From positions 1 to 5,448 of the forward strand of contig CAIYWM010000647.1 in NCBI GenBank assembly GCA_903929895.1: a stretch of 5,448 nt of DNA. The letters are read 5' to 3'. The notes below the pieces were generated by a model that saw only the letters and a program-made list of their open reading frames with translations, ran no database searches and was not told the DNA's origin. Shown here piece by piece: positions 1-5,305 of the stretch (positions within the stretch are counted from its first letter, which is position 1; every line of letters starts with the position of its first letter). The stretch is from an uncultured Alphaproteobacteria bacterium. Its GTDB lineage: Bacteria; Pseudomonadota; Alphaproteobacteria; Reyranellales; Reyranellaceae. Made by a program: the position numbers and the translations under genes.

Positions 1-1133
1 GACGGCTCGAAGCGATGGCACGAGCCGAACTCGGCCATGCGCAGCGGCAGTTCGCGGTAGCTGCGGAGCCCCTGGTTGAAGATCTGAACGTGGCAGGGGC
101 AGTTCATCGGCTTCAGCGCGAAGATGCGCTTCTCGTCATCGTCGATGAACTCGCGCAGGCCTTCCTCGTTCTCGCTGAGATACATGTTCTCGCGGAACTT
201 CTCCCAGTGGCCCGAGGCCTCCCACAGCTTGCGATCGACCAGCTGCGGCGTCTTCACTTCCTGGTAACCGCCGGCATCCAGCTTGCGCCGTATGTAACTC
301 TCAAGCGTGCGCCAGAACGTCCAGCCCTTGGGGTGCCAGAACACCATGCCCGCGGCTTCTTCCTGCTGGTGGAAGAGGCCCATCTCGCGGCCGAGGCGGC
401 GATGGTCGCGCTTCTCGGCCTCCTCGATGCGGTGCAGGTAGGCCTTCAGGTCCTTGTCGGAGAAGAAGACCGTGCCGTAGATGCGCTGGAGCTGGGCATT
501 GTTACGGTCGCCGCGCCAGTAGGCGCCCGACACCTTCGTGAGCTTGAACGCCTTGCCGAGCTTGCCCGTCGAGGGCAGGTGCGGCCCCAGGCACATGTCG
601 AGCCAGTCGCCCTGCTTGTAGACCGAGATCTCCTCGTCCTTCGGCAGCTCGTCGGCCCACTCGGCCTTGAACTTCTCGCCGTGCTGGCTGAAGTAGTCCT
701 TGATCTGCGCGCGATCCCACACCGAGCGCTCGATCGGCAGGTCGCGGTCGACGATCTCGGCCATGCGCTGCTCGATCTTCGCGAAGTCCTCGGGCGAGAA
801 GGGCTGGTCGCGGACGAAGTCGTAGTAGAAGCCGTCCTCCGTCGAGGGGCCGAACGTGATCTGCGTGCCGGGGAAGAGTTCCTGCACCGCCTGCGCCAGT
901 ACGTGCGCCGCATCGTGGCGCAGCAATTCCAACGCATCGGGGTCGCGCGACGTCACGATGCCGATCTTTGCGTCGCGGTCGACCATATGGGCGAGGTCGA
1001 CCATCTTGCCGTCGACGCGGAGTGCGAGGGCCGCCTTGGCGAGGCCGGGACCGATCGACGCGGCGATCTCGGCGCCGCTGACGGGCTTGTCGAAGGACCG
1101 GACCGAACCGTCCGGCAGCGAAATATTGATCAT
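1..1133 (-). CDS. thrS: threonyl-tRNA synthetase, N-terminal part (partial)
   Basis: Cytoplasmic class II synthetase that charges tRNA-Thr and clears mischarged Ser-tRNA-Thr. About 377 codons are visible before the window edge; the family is near 640 residues, so the rest of the catalytic core and the anticodon-binding domain lie outside. Seen in order: a TGS domain at about residues 1-60 (starts [10 protein letters not shown]); the editing domain with HDAAH at 73-77 and CLGPH at 181-185, matching E. coli H73/H77 and C182/H186; then the class II core from about 240 ([10 protein letters not shown]). MNCPCH at 343-348 contains the zinc-ligand Cys345 (E. coli Cys334). The last visible residues, SCHRFEPS, belong to motif 2. 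The ATG at 1133 is chosen because TGS begins directly after it; a weak GGTGA lies about 6 nt upstream. It follows the glycosyltransferase on the same strand after a 195-bp gap, so it probably has its own promoter. Confidence 0.97.
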   Translation of the reverse strand, partial: MINISLPDGSVRSFDKPVSGAEIAASIGPGLAKAALALRVDGKMVDLAHMVDRDAKIGIVTSRDPDALELLRHDAAHVLAQAVQELFPGTQITFGPSTEDGFYYDFVRDQPFSPEDFAKIEQRMAEIVDRDLPIERSVWDRAQIKDYFSQHGEKFKAEWADELPKDEEISVYKQGDWLDMCLGPHLPSTGKLGKAFKLTKVSGAYWRGDRNNAQLQRIYGTVFFSDKDLKAYLHRIEEAEKRDHRRLGREMGLFHQQEEAAGMVFWHPKGWTFWRTLESYIRRKLDAGGYQEVKTPQLVDRKLWEASGHWEKFRENMYLSENEEGLREFIDDDEKRIFALKPMNCPCHVQIFNQGLRSYRELPLRMAEFGSCHRFEP

Positions 1134-1173
1134 TGAAGTCACCAGCTAACGAAATTCCGAACGCAATACATCC

Positions 1174-1232
1174 GCCGACTCAAGAGGTCGGCAGCGGCAG
1201 GCCGGGAAGCCGCACGAGTGCGCGCGCCCGGC
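1174..1232 (-). promoter_or_regulatory. two stem-loops in the thrS leader
   Basis: Two GC-rich inverted repeats lie between the candidate promoter and the thrS start. The first in transcript order pairs GCCGGG (1201-1206) with CCCGGC (1227-1232) and has a nested CGCA/TGCG stem at 1211-1222. The second pairs GCCGAC (1174-1179) with GTCGGC (1187-1192) around a 7-nt loop. Neither is followed by a T-run, so they do not look like simple terminators. E. coli thrS is repressed by its product binding leader stem-loops; similar control here is a guess, and the 7-nt loop would read CUU at the anticodon position, which is not a threonine anticodon. Confidence 0.3.
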
Positions 1233-1297
1233 CGATTCAAGTTCGGACGGTGGTGATAACGGCAGGAGCGGTGAAAAACCGACGTTCCATGTGCCCG

Positions 1298-1326
1298 GAG
1301 ATAGTTGCCGGGCCCCCGCGAGTCAA
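1298..1326 (-). promoter_or_regulatory. possible thrS promoter
   Basis: On the minus strand TTGACT (1326-1321) is followed after exactly 17 bp by TATCTC (1303-1298). The -35 box matches the sigma-70 consensus at 5 of 6 positions and the -10 box at only 3 of 6. It starts just past the stop codon of the upstream glycosyltransferase and would give thrS a leader of roughly 155 nt. A 6-bp inverted repeat (GCCCGG 1293-1298, CCGGGC 1308-1313) overlaps the -10 region. The call rests on spacing and the -35 match only. Confidence 0.33.
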
Positions 1327-1328
1327 GG

Positions 1329-2465
1329 TCAGCGGTCAGTCAGACGGTGGTAGAGGGCCAGAAGCTGCTGGTTGGAGTGCGCCAGGCTGTAGTTGGTGCG
1401 CACGTGCTCCTGCGCCGTCCGCGCCAGTTCCGCCCGCCGTTCCACAGACAGCGACAGGGCGGCCTGCAGGGCTTCGGCCAGCGCCGCCGGATCGCCGGCC
1501 GGGGCCAGCCAGCCCGTGACGCCGTCGGGGCGGAGCGTCTCGGCGGCACCGCCGCCATCCTCGGCCACGACCGGCCGTCCCATCGCCTGGGCTTCGACGA
1601 GGGCCCGGCTGAAGCCCTGGCGCGCCCCGCCGGTCGACACGACGACGTCGGCCAGCATGTAGGCCGCCGGCATGTCGTCGACATAGGGTCCGATCTGGAC
1701 GCGGCCGTTGAGCTCTGCCGCCTCGATGGTGCGTTCGAGCTCCTTCTCGAACGGCGTCGCCGCCCCGGTCGAGCCGAGCAGCAGGCAGAACACGTCATCG
1801 CGGCCCAAACGCTTGATCGCCTCGACCAGGATCTTCTGGCCGTTGTCCTCGCCGAAGCGGCCCGGGCAGAGAATGAGATGGCTGCCGTCGGGCACGCGCA
1901 GCTCGCCGGCCAGGCGGATCAGCCGGTCGGCGCGTACGATCGCCGGATCGAAACGGTCGAAGTTGATCCCGGGGGTGATGACCTCCAGCCGGTCCTGCAG
2001 CGACGGGAAACGCTCCAGCGCGTCGCGCGCGACATGCTGCGAGACGGCGATCACCGCATCGGCGCGCGACTGACGCGCCTCGACGAAACGGCCGGTGAGA
2101 TCGGAAGCGAGGAACGGCCGGTGCAGGGTCGCGATCCACTTGATGCCGAGACGACGCGCGAGGGCGCGGGCGACCCAGCCCGCCGCCGGCGAACGCGCCT
2201 GGATGACGTCGACCTTCGCGTCGCGGAGGCTGGACGCGAGCTTGCCGGGCAGTGTCAGCCGTCCCCACACCGGATGAGATGGTGCGGGAAGTTCGATGTG
2301 ACTCGCGCGCAGCCTCAGCAGGTCGGGGACCATGCTGCCACCGGGCGACGCCACGATCGCCGAACCGCCCGCCGCAATGACGGCCTGCGCCGCCTCGAGC
2401 GTGGCGCGGGCCACCCCTCCACCGGCCAGGGTCGGAACGATCTGAAGCAGGGTGGGCGCGGACAC
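1329..2465 (-). CDS. glycosyltransferase family 4-like protein
   Basis: A 378-residue GT-B fold glycosyltransferase of the GT4 (group 1) type, likely moving a sugar from a nucleotide-sugar donor to a cell-envelope acceptor at the cytoplasmic face; the substrate cannot be told. The N-terminal Rossmann half opens with LLQIVPTLAGGGVAR (6-20). The C-terminal donor half starts near 198 with ILCPGRFGEDNGQ, then YVDDMPAAYMLADVVVS (261-277) and GFSRALVEAQAMGRPVVA (284-301). Length is normal for the family. Two donor-phosphate positions look changed: the Lys normally five residues after the Arg of the GR motif is Asn208, and the first Glu of the E-x7-E motif is Gln283, while Arg203 and Glu291 remain. 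The start is a GTG at 2465; an in-frame TAG lies five codons upstream and the Rossmann strand begins at once, so no earlier start is possible. No clear Shine-Dalgarno is seen. It is transcribed away from the hydrolase. Confidence 0.88.
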   Translation of the reverse strand: MSAPTLLQIVPTLAGGGVARATLEAAQAVIAAGGSAIVASPGGSMVPDLLRLRASHIELPAPSHPVWGRLTLPGKLASSLRDAKVDVIQARSPAAGWVARALARRLGIKWIATLHRPFLASDLTGRFVEARQSRADAVIAVSQHVARDALERFPSLQDRLEVITPGINFDRFDPAIVRADRLIRLAGELRVPDGSHLILCPGRFGEDNGQKILVEAIKRLGRDDVFCLLLGSTGAATPFEKELERTIEAAELNGRVQIGPYVDDMPAAYMLADVVVSTGGARQGFSRALVEAQAMGRPVVAEDGGGAAETLRPDGVTGWLAPAGDPAALAEALQAALSLSVERRAELARTAQEHVRTNYSLAHSNQQLLALYHRLTDR

Positions 2466-2524
2466 GGGCGTTGCTTTTGGCTACACGATTGAGGGGAGTG
2501 AGCAGGTAACACGGGAGGAGCAAC
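2466..2524. promoter_or_regulatory. divergent spacer with hydrolase ribosome-binding site
   Basis: This 59-bp spacer separates the divergent glycosyltransferase and hydrolase genes, so any promoters for both must lie here or overlap the coding ends. No hexamer pair with good spacing stands out on either strand. On the plus strand a strong Shine-Dalgarno, GGGAGGAG (2513-2520), ends 4 nt before the GTG of the hydrolase and fixes that start. The minus-strand gene has no comparable site. Confidence 0.5.
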
Positions 2525-3271
2525 GTGGGTAGGGTCGAGCGGCTGCAGCGCGACGACGGCAACAGCATCGCCTATGCGGTGACGGAAGGACGTGCCCCGA
2601 CCGTCGTCTTCCTCGGCGGCTTCCGGTCCGACATGACCGGCACCAAGGCGGTGGCGCTCGAAGCCTGGGCCCAGAAGTCGGGTCGCGCGTTCCTTCGTTT
2701 CGATTATTTCGGTCACGGACAATCGTCTGGCCGTTTCGAGGACGGCACGATCGGACGTTGGCTCGATGATTCGCTCGCCGCGATCGACCAGTTGACGAAC
2801 GGCAAGATGGTGCTGGTCGGCTCCAGCATGGGCGGTTGGCTGTCGCTGCTGGCGGCGCGCGCACGCCCCGAACGGCTGGCCGGTCTGGTGCTGATCGCGG
2901 CCGCCCCCGACTTCACCGAGCGCATGCTGCTGAAGGGCCTCTCGCCCGGGGATCGCGCGACCCTGGAGCGTGACGGCCGGCTCGAACGTCCGTCGCAGTA
3001 TTCGCCCGAGCCGTCGGTCTTCACTTGGAAGCTGATCGAGGAAGGCCGCCATCACCTGCTGCTCGACAAGCCGCTGGCACTTCCCTGTCCGGTGCGGCTG
3101 CTGCATGGCCAGAGCGATCCCGACGTGCCGTGGGAATACTCGCTGCAGATCGCGAAACATCTCGAGGCGCCGGAAGTCGTCACCACCTTCATCAAGGGCG
3201 GCGACCATCGCCTCAGCACCCAAGCCGACATCGCGCGCCTCATCGCGACGGTCGAGGAGCTGGTGGGCTAA
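2525..3271 (+). CDS. alpha/beta hydrolase, ABHD10-like
   Basis: A 248-residue serine hydrolase with no signal peptide, so cytoplasmic. The likely triad is Ser101 in the elbow GSSMG (99-103), Asp198 in HGQSDPDVPW (194-203) and His228 in GDHRLS. Segments GGFRSDMTGTKA (31-42), FLRFDYFGHGQSSG (56-69), ILVGSS-type VLVGSSMGGWLSL (96-108) and PVRLLHG (189-195) resemble mammalian mitochondrial ABHD10, an acyl-thioesterase and acyl-glucuronide esterase (GYLSTMNGTKA, IRFDYSGVGSSDG, ILVGSSLGGW and PIRLLHG, from memory). Thioesterase or carboxylesterase activity is therefore the best guess, with the natural substrate unknown. The GTG start at 2525 is supported by GGGAGGAG four bases upstream. It is divergent from the glycosyltransferase and convergent with the IS110 element and membrane protein downstream, so it appears to be a single-gene transcript. 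Confidence 0.92.
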   Translation: MGRVERLQRDDGNSIAYAVTEGRAPTVVFLGGFRSDMTGTKAVALEAWAQKSGRAFLRFDYFGHGQSSGRFEDGTIGRWLDDSLAAIDQLTNGKMVLVGSSMGGWLSLLAARARPERLAGLVLIAAAPDFTERMLLKGLSPGDRATLERDGRLERPSQYSPEPSVFTWKLIEEGRHHLLLDKPLALPCPVRLLHGQSDPDVPWEYSLQIAKHLEAPEVVTTFIKGGDHRLSTQADIARLIATVEELVG

Positions 3272-3280
3272 GAGATCCCG

Positions 3281-3305
3281 TCGTCTCGACCGAAGCGCGA
3301 GACGG
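3281..3305 (+). terminator. hairpin after the hydrolase gene, possible terminator
   Basis: A perfect 7-bp inverted repeat, CGTCTCG (3282-3288) and CGAGACG (3298-3304), encloses a 9-nt loop and begins about 10 nt after the hydrolase stop codon. There is no T-run behind it, so it is at best a weak or Rho-assisted terminator or a 3'-end protecting structure. The arm CGTCTCG also occurs in the REP units near 4482 and 4526-4533, so it could be a decayed repeat. Confidence 0.35.
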
Positions 3306-3331
3306 AATCGATCCGAGCATCCCAATACTGA

Positions 3332-3343
3332 CCTCACCCTGAG
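3332..3343. repeat. REP palindrome, left fragment split by the IS
   Basis: CCTCACCCTGAG is the outer arm of an alphaproteobacterial-type palindromic intergenic repeat. Its other part lies at 4466-4497, on the far side of the IS110 element. Deleting the element and one copy of the AG core restores an uninterrupted unit: CCTCACCCTG, AG, then GAGGCCCGAAGGGCC and CGTCTCGAAGGATGGG. The original repeat sat about 60 bp after the hydrolase gene, between convergent genes. Confidence 0.7.
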
Positions 3344-3356
3344 CGACCGTCGTGGC

Positions 3357-3362
3357 GGTCAA
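3357..3362 (-). promoter_or_regulatory. right-end half (-35) of the IS circle-junction promoter
   Basis: TTGACC, overlapping the TGA stop of the transposase and lying 13 bp inside the right end. When the ends join through the CT core it falls exactly 17 bp from TATCAA in the left end (4463-4458). IS110-family elements are known to rebuild a promoter for bridge RNA and transposase at the joined ends. In the integrated form it points out of the element and has no partner within it. Confidence 0.6.
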
Positions 3363-4282
3363 GCGCTTGCCCATGGCTTTTTGTCCCTGAGGATAGCGTT
3401 GAGGATGGTCACGAGCTTGCGCATGCAGGCGACGATGGCGACCTTGGCGGGCTTCCCGGCAGCGCGCAGGCGGTGATAGGTCAAGGCCAATGGTAGCTTG
3501 CGGCGGATGGAGACGAGGATGCTCATGTAGAGGGCAGCTCGTACGACGGGTCGTCCGCCCGCGATGGTACGGCGGCCCCGCAAGGTGCCGCTGTCGCGAT
3601 TGAACGGGGCGACGCCGGTCAGGGAAGCGATCTCGCGTCGGCCGAGGCGGCCCAGTTCGGGTAACTCGGCGATCAGGGTGCGGGCGATCCTGGGCCCGAT
3701 GCCGGGAACGCTGATCAGGAGGTCCTCGGCCTCGCGCCAGGCCGGGGTTCCCCGGACGGCGATATCGATATCGTCATCGATTTGTTCGAGCTGGGCCTTC
3801 AAGGTGGCCAGCACGCGATCGACGGTCTTCAGGGTGCGCCGCACGGTGAGCATGCGCCGGCGATTGCTCTCGGCCCCGATCATCTCGATGAGCTGACGGC
3901 GGCGCGCCATCAGTTCGCCCAACACCCTGGACTGCTCGTCGGCGAGCGGCCGCGCCGGTGGGTTCACCGCCTCGGCGAAGTGGGCAATGACAGCGGCATC
4001 GAGGGTATCGGTCTTGGCCAGCCGTGCGGTGGCCCGGGCGAAGTCCCTGATCTGCCGGGGATTGACGACTGCCACGGGCAGGCCCGCCGCGCCCAGACCT
4101 GCCGCCACGATCGTCTCGAAGCCACCGGTTGCTTCGAGCACGATCAGAGCGGGCGCCATTTTACTCAACCGCCCAACCAGGTCCTCGATACCTTCTCCGT
4201 CACGGGCAACGGTGAAGGCCTCACCGGCGGGGCGCACATGAACATCCAGGCGATCCTTCGCCACATCGATACCTACGAACAT
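3359..4282 (-). CDS. IS110 family transposase (bridge-RNA-guided recombinase)
   Basis: A 307-residue recombinase that cuts and rejoins donor and target DNA at the core dinucleotide, directed by the bridge RNA. The N-terminal RuvC-like DEDD domain shows Asp6 (FVGIDVAKD), Glu50 (IVLEATGG), Asp92 and Asp95 (KTDTLDAAVIAHFAE). A helical linker covers about 110-180. The C-terminal Transposase_20 domain has VPGIGPRIARTLIAELPEL (192-210) with a helix-hairpin-helix look, followed by LTGVAPFNRDSGTLRGRR, whose Ser231 matches the catalytic serine of IS621. Length is typical and no frameshift is seen. The frame stays open upstream to 4522, but those codons cross the bridge RNA and repeat, and the family starts at M-x-x-GID, so the ATG at 4282 is chosen; GGGAG lies 9 nt before it. 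It probably shares a transcript with the bridge RNA. Confidence 0.95.
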   Translation of the reverse strand: MFVGIDVAKDRLDVHVRPAGEAFTVARDGEGIEDLVGRLSKMAPALIVLEATGGFETIVAAGLGAAGLPVAVVNPRQIRDFARATARLAKTDTLDAAVIAHFAEAVNPPARPLADEQSRVLGELMARRRQLIEMIGAESNRRRMLTVRRTLKTVDRVLATLKAQLEQIDDDIDIAVRGTPAWREAEDLLISVPGIGPRIARTLIAELPELGRLGRREIASLTGVAPFNRDSGTLRGRRTIAGGRPVVRAALYMSILVSIRRKLPLALTYHRLRAAGKPAKVAIVACMRKLVTILNAILRDKKPWASA

Positions 4283-4451
4283 GGATCTTGGCTCCCATCC
4301 TTGCGCATGCGGGCTCGCGGTTCGGCCCAGGCGACCGTTCGGGATCACAAAATCAACGGTGGAGGCACCGCGCTCAGGAACGGGCTTGTCGGCCCCAGGA
4401 GCCACCGGGCTCTCCACCGATACCGCGCCCGCGACTCTACGCCGGCCCGGC
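4283..4451 (-). ncRNA. candidate IS110 bridge RNA
   Basis: The left-end region between the element boundary and the transposase start, transcribed with the gene. Hand folding gives three units, in transcript order. First, an imperfect 5' hairpin (4446-4440 with 4433-4427, one mismatch). Second, a target-binding loop: perfect 8-bp lower stem CGGTGGAG (4419-4412) with CTCCACCG (4364-4357), upper hairpin GGGC (4395-4392) and GCCC (4385-4382), guide segments CTCCT (4401-4397) and CCTGAG (4378-4373) on the two sides. Third, a donor-binding loop: short lower stem ATCC (4345-4342) with GGAT (4300-4297), upper hairpin GGGC (4328-4325) and GCCC (4314-4311), guide segments ACGGTCGC (4338-4331) and CAAG (4303-4300). 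This matches the published plan of the IS621 bridge RNA. The 5' end is inferred from the junction promoter. The 3' end is uncertain and may run to the ribosome-binding site or into the gene. Confidence 0.75.
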
Positions 4452-4457
4452 CCCTTC

Positions 4458-4463
4458 TTGATA
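4458..4463 (-). promoter_or_regulatory. left-end half (-10) of the IS circle-junction promoter
   Basis: TATCAA matches the -10 consensus at 4 of 6 positions and sits 2 bp inside the left boundary. In the circle it lies 17 bp after TTGACC of the right end, which would start transcription near 4451 just ahead of the bridge RNA. In the integrated state the hexamer at the -35 position is AGACGG from the REP, which matches the consensus nowhere. Confidence 0.58.
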
Positions 4464-4465
4464 CA

Positions 4466-4497
4466 AGGAGGCCCGAAGGGCCGTCTCGAAGGATGGG
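4466..4497. repeat. REP palindrome, right fragment split by the IS
   Basis: The remaining part of the repeat interrupted by the IS110 element. It contains the small hairpin GGCCC-GAA-GGGCC (4470-4482), then CGTCTCGAAGGATGGG. Bases 4482-4499 form an inverted repeat with 4516-4533, matching 17 of 18 positions, so this unit and the next face each other. Confidence 0.7.
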
Positions 4498-4519
4498 CAA
4501 CAGACGTAGTGCTCGTGCC

Positions 4520-4563
4520 CATGCTTCGAGACGCGCTCCTGCGGAGCGCTCCTCAGCATGAGG
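4520..4563. repeat. REP palindrome, intact second unit
   Basis: A palindromic repeat of the same family as the split unit, in opposite orientation 16-22 bp away. It opens with CATGCTTCGAGACG, has a perfect 7-bp central hairpin GCGCTCC-TGC-GGAGCGC (4533-4549), and closes with CTCCTCAGCATGAGG, whose CCTCA/TGAGG ends also pair. It lies beyond the 3' end of the membrane-protein gene, where such a structure may stabilise or end transcripts. The two units together form a REP doublet between convergent genes. Confidence 0.7.
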
Positions 4564-4613
4564 TTGGTGTTGGTGATTCCATCGTACTCGGAAAGATCCT
4601 GGCTATCGGACGA

Positions 4614-4967
4614 TCAGAGGAGCCCCCCGCGGCGCCGGCGCGGGCGCGAGCCCATCAGAACGCTGGCATCCGGGCGCCCGAGCTCGCGGCGCCCGATCCA
4701 GACCAGGACGAGGCCCAGCACCAGGAAGGCCGGCACCGCCGGCACGGTGAGCAGCGGCCGCATCATCCAGGTCCACAGGACCCCCGACAGATGGCGGCGC
4801 ACCGATGTCTGCGTGTTGCCGAGGGAGGCCGGGTCGAGATGCGCCCACAGGCTTCCGAAGGTCGAAAAAGGATAGCGACCCTGGGACCACCAGCTGAGCA
4901 GGTCGTGCACGACCACTGCGACGGCGAGGGCCAGAAACAGCCAGCCCAGGGCCCGAAACACGACCAT
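4614..4967 (-). CDS. small conserved two-helix membrane protein, function unknown
   Basis: A 117-residue protein with two hydrophobic helices at about 5-20 (RALGWLFLALAVAVVV) and 72-91 (LLTVPAVPAFLVLGLVLVWI region). The central 50 residues, with HDLLSWW, LDPASLGNTQTSVRRHL and LWTWMMRPLLTVPA, resemble small uncharacterised membrane proteins seen in alphaproteobacteria that carry a SLN..Q...R pattern followed by a Leu/Trp/Pro-rich second helix; this is recalled, not searched. The basic tail RPRRRRGG (108-115) suggests both ends are cytoplasmic with the middle in the periplasm. The ATG at 4967 has GGGGGAG only 2 nt upstream, which is tight; GTG at 4961 (codon 3) would give an 8-nt spacing and may be the true start. 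It stands alone, divergent from tRNA-Ser and convergent with the hydrolase across the IS. Confidence 0.75.
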   Translation of the reverse strand: MVVFRALGWLFLALAVAVVVHDLLSWWSQGRYPFSTFGSLWAHLDPASLGNTQTSVRRHLSGVLWTWMMRPLLTVPAVPAFLVLGLVLVWIGRRELGRPDASVLMGSRPRRRRGGLL

Positions 4968-5034
4968 TACTCCCCCAGGCGCCGGTCAGGTACCGTCCCG
5001 ACCCTAGCCAAGCCGGCGCGAGCGGGGAAGGACG

Positions 5035-5062
5035 TTGCCCAAACCATCCACCGCGCTATAAG
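5035..5062 (+). promoter_or_regulatory. promoter of tRNA-Ser
   Basis: TTGCCC (5035-5040), a 16-bp spacer and TATAAG (5057-5062) match the sigma-70 consensus at 4 and 5 of 6 positions. Transcription would begin near 5069, about 14 nt before the mature tRNA. The short GC-rich stretch GCGGCCG just after the -10 box resembles the discriminator of stringently controlled stable-RNA promoters. Confidence 0.65.
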
Positions 5063-5082
5063 AGCGGCCGACCGCGCTTCCC

Positions 5083-5172
5083 GGACAGGTGGCCGAGCGG
5101 TTTAAGGCACACGCTTGGAAAGCGTGCGTGGTGTAACAGCCACCGCGGGTTCGAATCCCGCCCTGTCCGCCA
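5083..5172 (+). tRNA. tRNA-Ser (anticodon GGA)
   Basis: A 90-nt class II tRNA. The acceptor stem pairs GGACAGG (5083-5089) with CCTGTCC (5162-5168), followed by discriminator G and an encoded CCA. The anticodon arm is CACGC-TTGGAAA-GCGTG with GGA at 5117-5119, reading UCC and UCU. The long variable arm (GTGGTGTAACAGCCAC) is the serine hallmark, and the T arm GCGGG-TTCGAAT-CCCGC is standard. The gene is intact. Its 3' end is a usual target of tyrosine integrases, which fits the remnant found downstream. Confidence 0.98.
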
Positions 5173-5245
5173 TATCCCCGTTCAGAGGGGTCTACCCATG
5201 TCCACCAGTGCAGTAAAATCGGGATAAATCCGAGGCCATTGTCCG

Positions 5246-5292
5246 CCACAGTCTACCGCTGTACACTTGAGACTGTGGGTAGGATTGTGGGT
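5246..5292. repeat. inverted repeat plus TGTGGGT repeats ahead of the integrase remnant
   Basis: CCACAGTCT (5246-5254) and AGACTGTGG (5270-5278) form a perfect 9-bp inverted repeat around 15 nt. The right arm runs into a tandem motif: TGTGGGT at 5274-5280 and again at 5286-5292, spaced 12 bp. Short direct repeats like these beside an integrase start can be arm-type integrase sites or operator sites; which applies here cannot be said. Between the tRNA end and 5246 nothing else is recognisable. Confidence 0.5.
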
Positions 5293-5305
5293 TTGGGAGG
5301 ACAAG

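Larger units (their letters stand above)
3342..4467 (-). mobile_element. IS110-group insertion sequence, apparently complete
   Basis: One 1124-bp unit, counting a single core. It encodes a DEDD transposase and carries a long non-coding left end (4283-4465) and a very short right end (3344-3358). The ends are set by the split REP palindrome; the only duplication is the dinucleotide AG at 3342-3343 and 4466-4467, which is CT on the transposase strand. There are no terminal inverted repeats, as expected of IS110. IS110 elements move through a circular intermediate guided by a bridge RNA, and the IS621 core is also CT. The non-coding part lies upstream of the gene, which places it in the IS110 group and not IS1111. 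The reading frame, ends and guide segments look intact, so the copy may be active; that is inference. Confidence 0.85.

Noticed and set aside
15..1136. Long plus-strand open frame (373 codons)
   Set aside because: It is antisense to thrS, whose conserved editing and zinc-site motifs are read from the minus strand; GC-rich coding DNA often leaves the opposite strand open.
1305..2492. Plus-strand open frame of 395 codons
   Set aside because: It is antisense to the glycosyltransferase, which has recognisable GT-B motifs; the opposite reading is low-complexity and Arg-rich.
2315..3337. Minus-strand open frame of 340 codons
   Set aside because: It covers the hydrolase antisense and runs into the glycosyltransferase start in another frame; no family pattern is seen.
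4283..4522. 80-codon N-terminal extension of the transposase
   Set aside because: It crosses the REP, the IS boundary and the bridge-RNA region; IS110 transposases start at M-x-x-GID, and a ribosome-binding site precedes 4282.
4979..5019. GCGCCGG/CCGGCGC inverted repeat before tRNA-Ser
   Set aside because: The 27-nt spacing and lack of any adjoining signal make it likely chance in GC-rich DNA.
4281..5105. Plus-strand open frame of 274 codons
   Set aside because: It spans the IS left end, two repeats, the antisense of the membrane protein and part of the tRNA, so it cannot be one gene.
5176..5190. CCCC/GGGG hairpin after tRNA-Ser as a terminator
   Set aside because: Only 4 bp of stem and no T-run follows.
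5004..5249. Minus-strand frame giving a GGIRTRGGCYTTHAF-type peptide
   Set aside because: This is the familiar false protein read from the complement of a tRNA gene.
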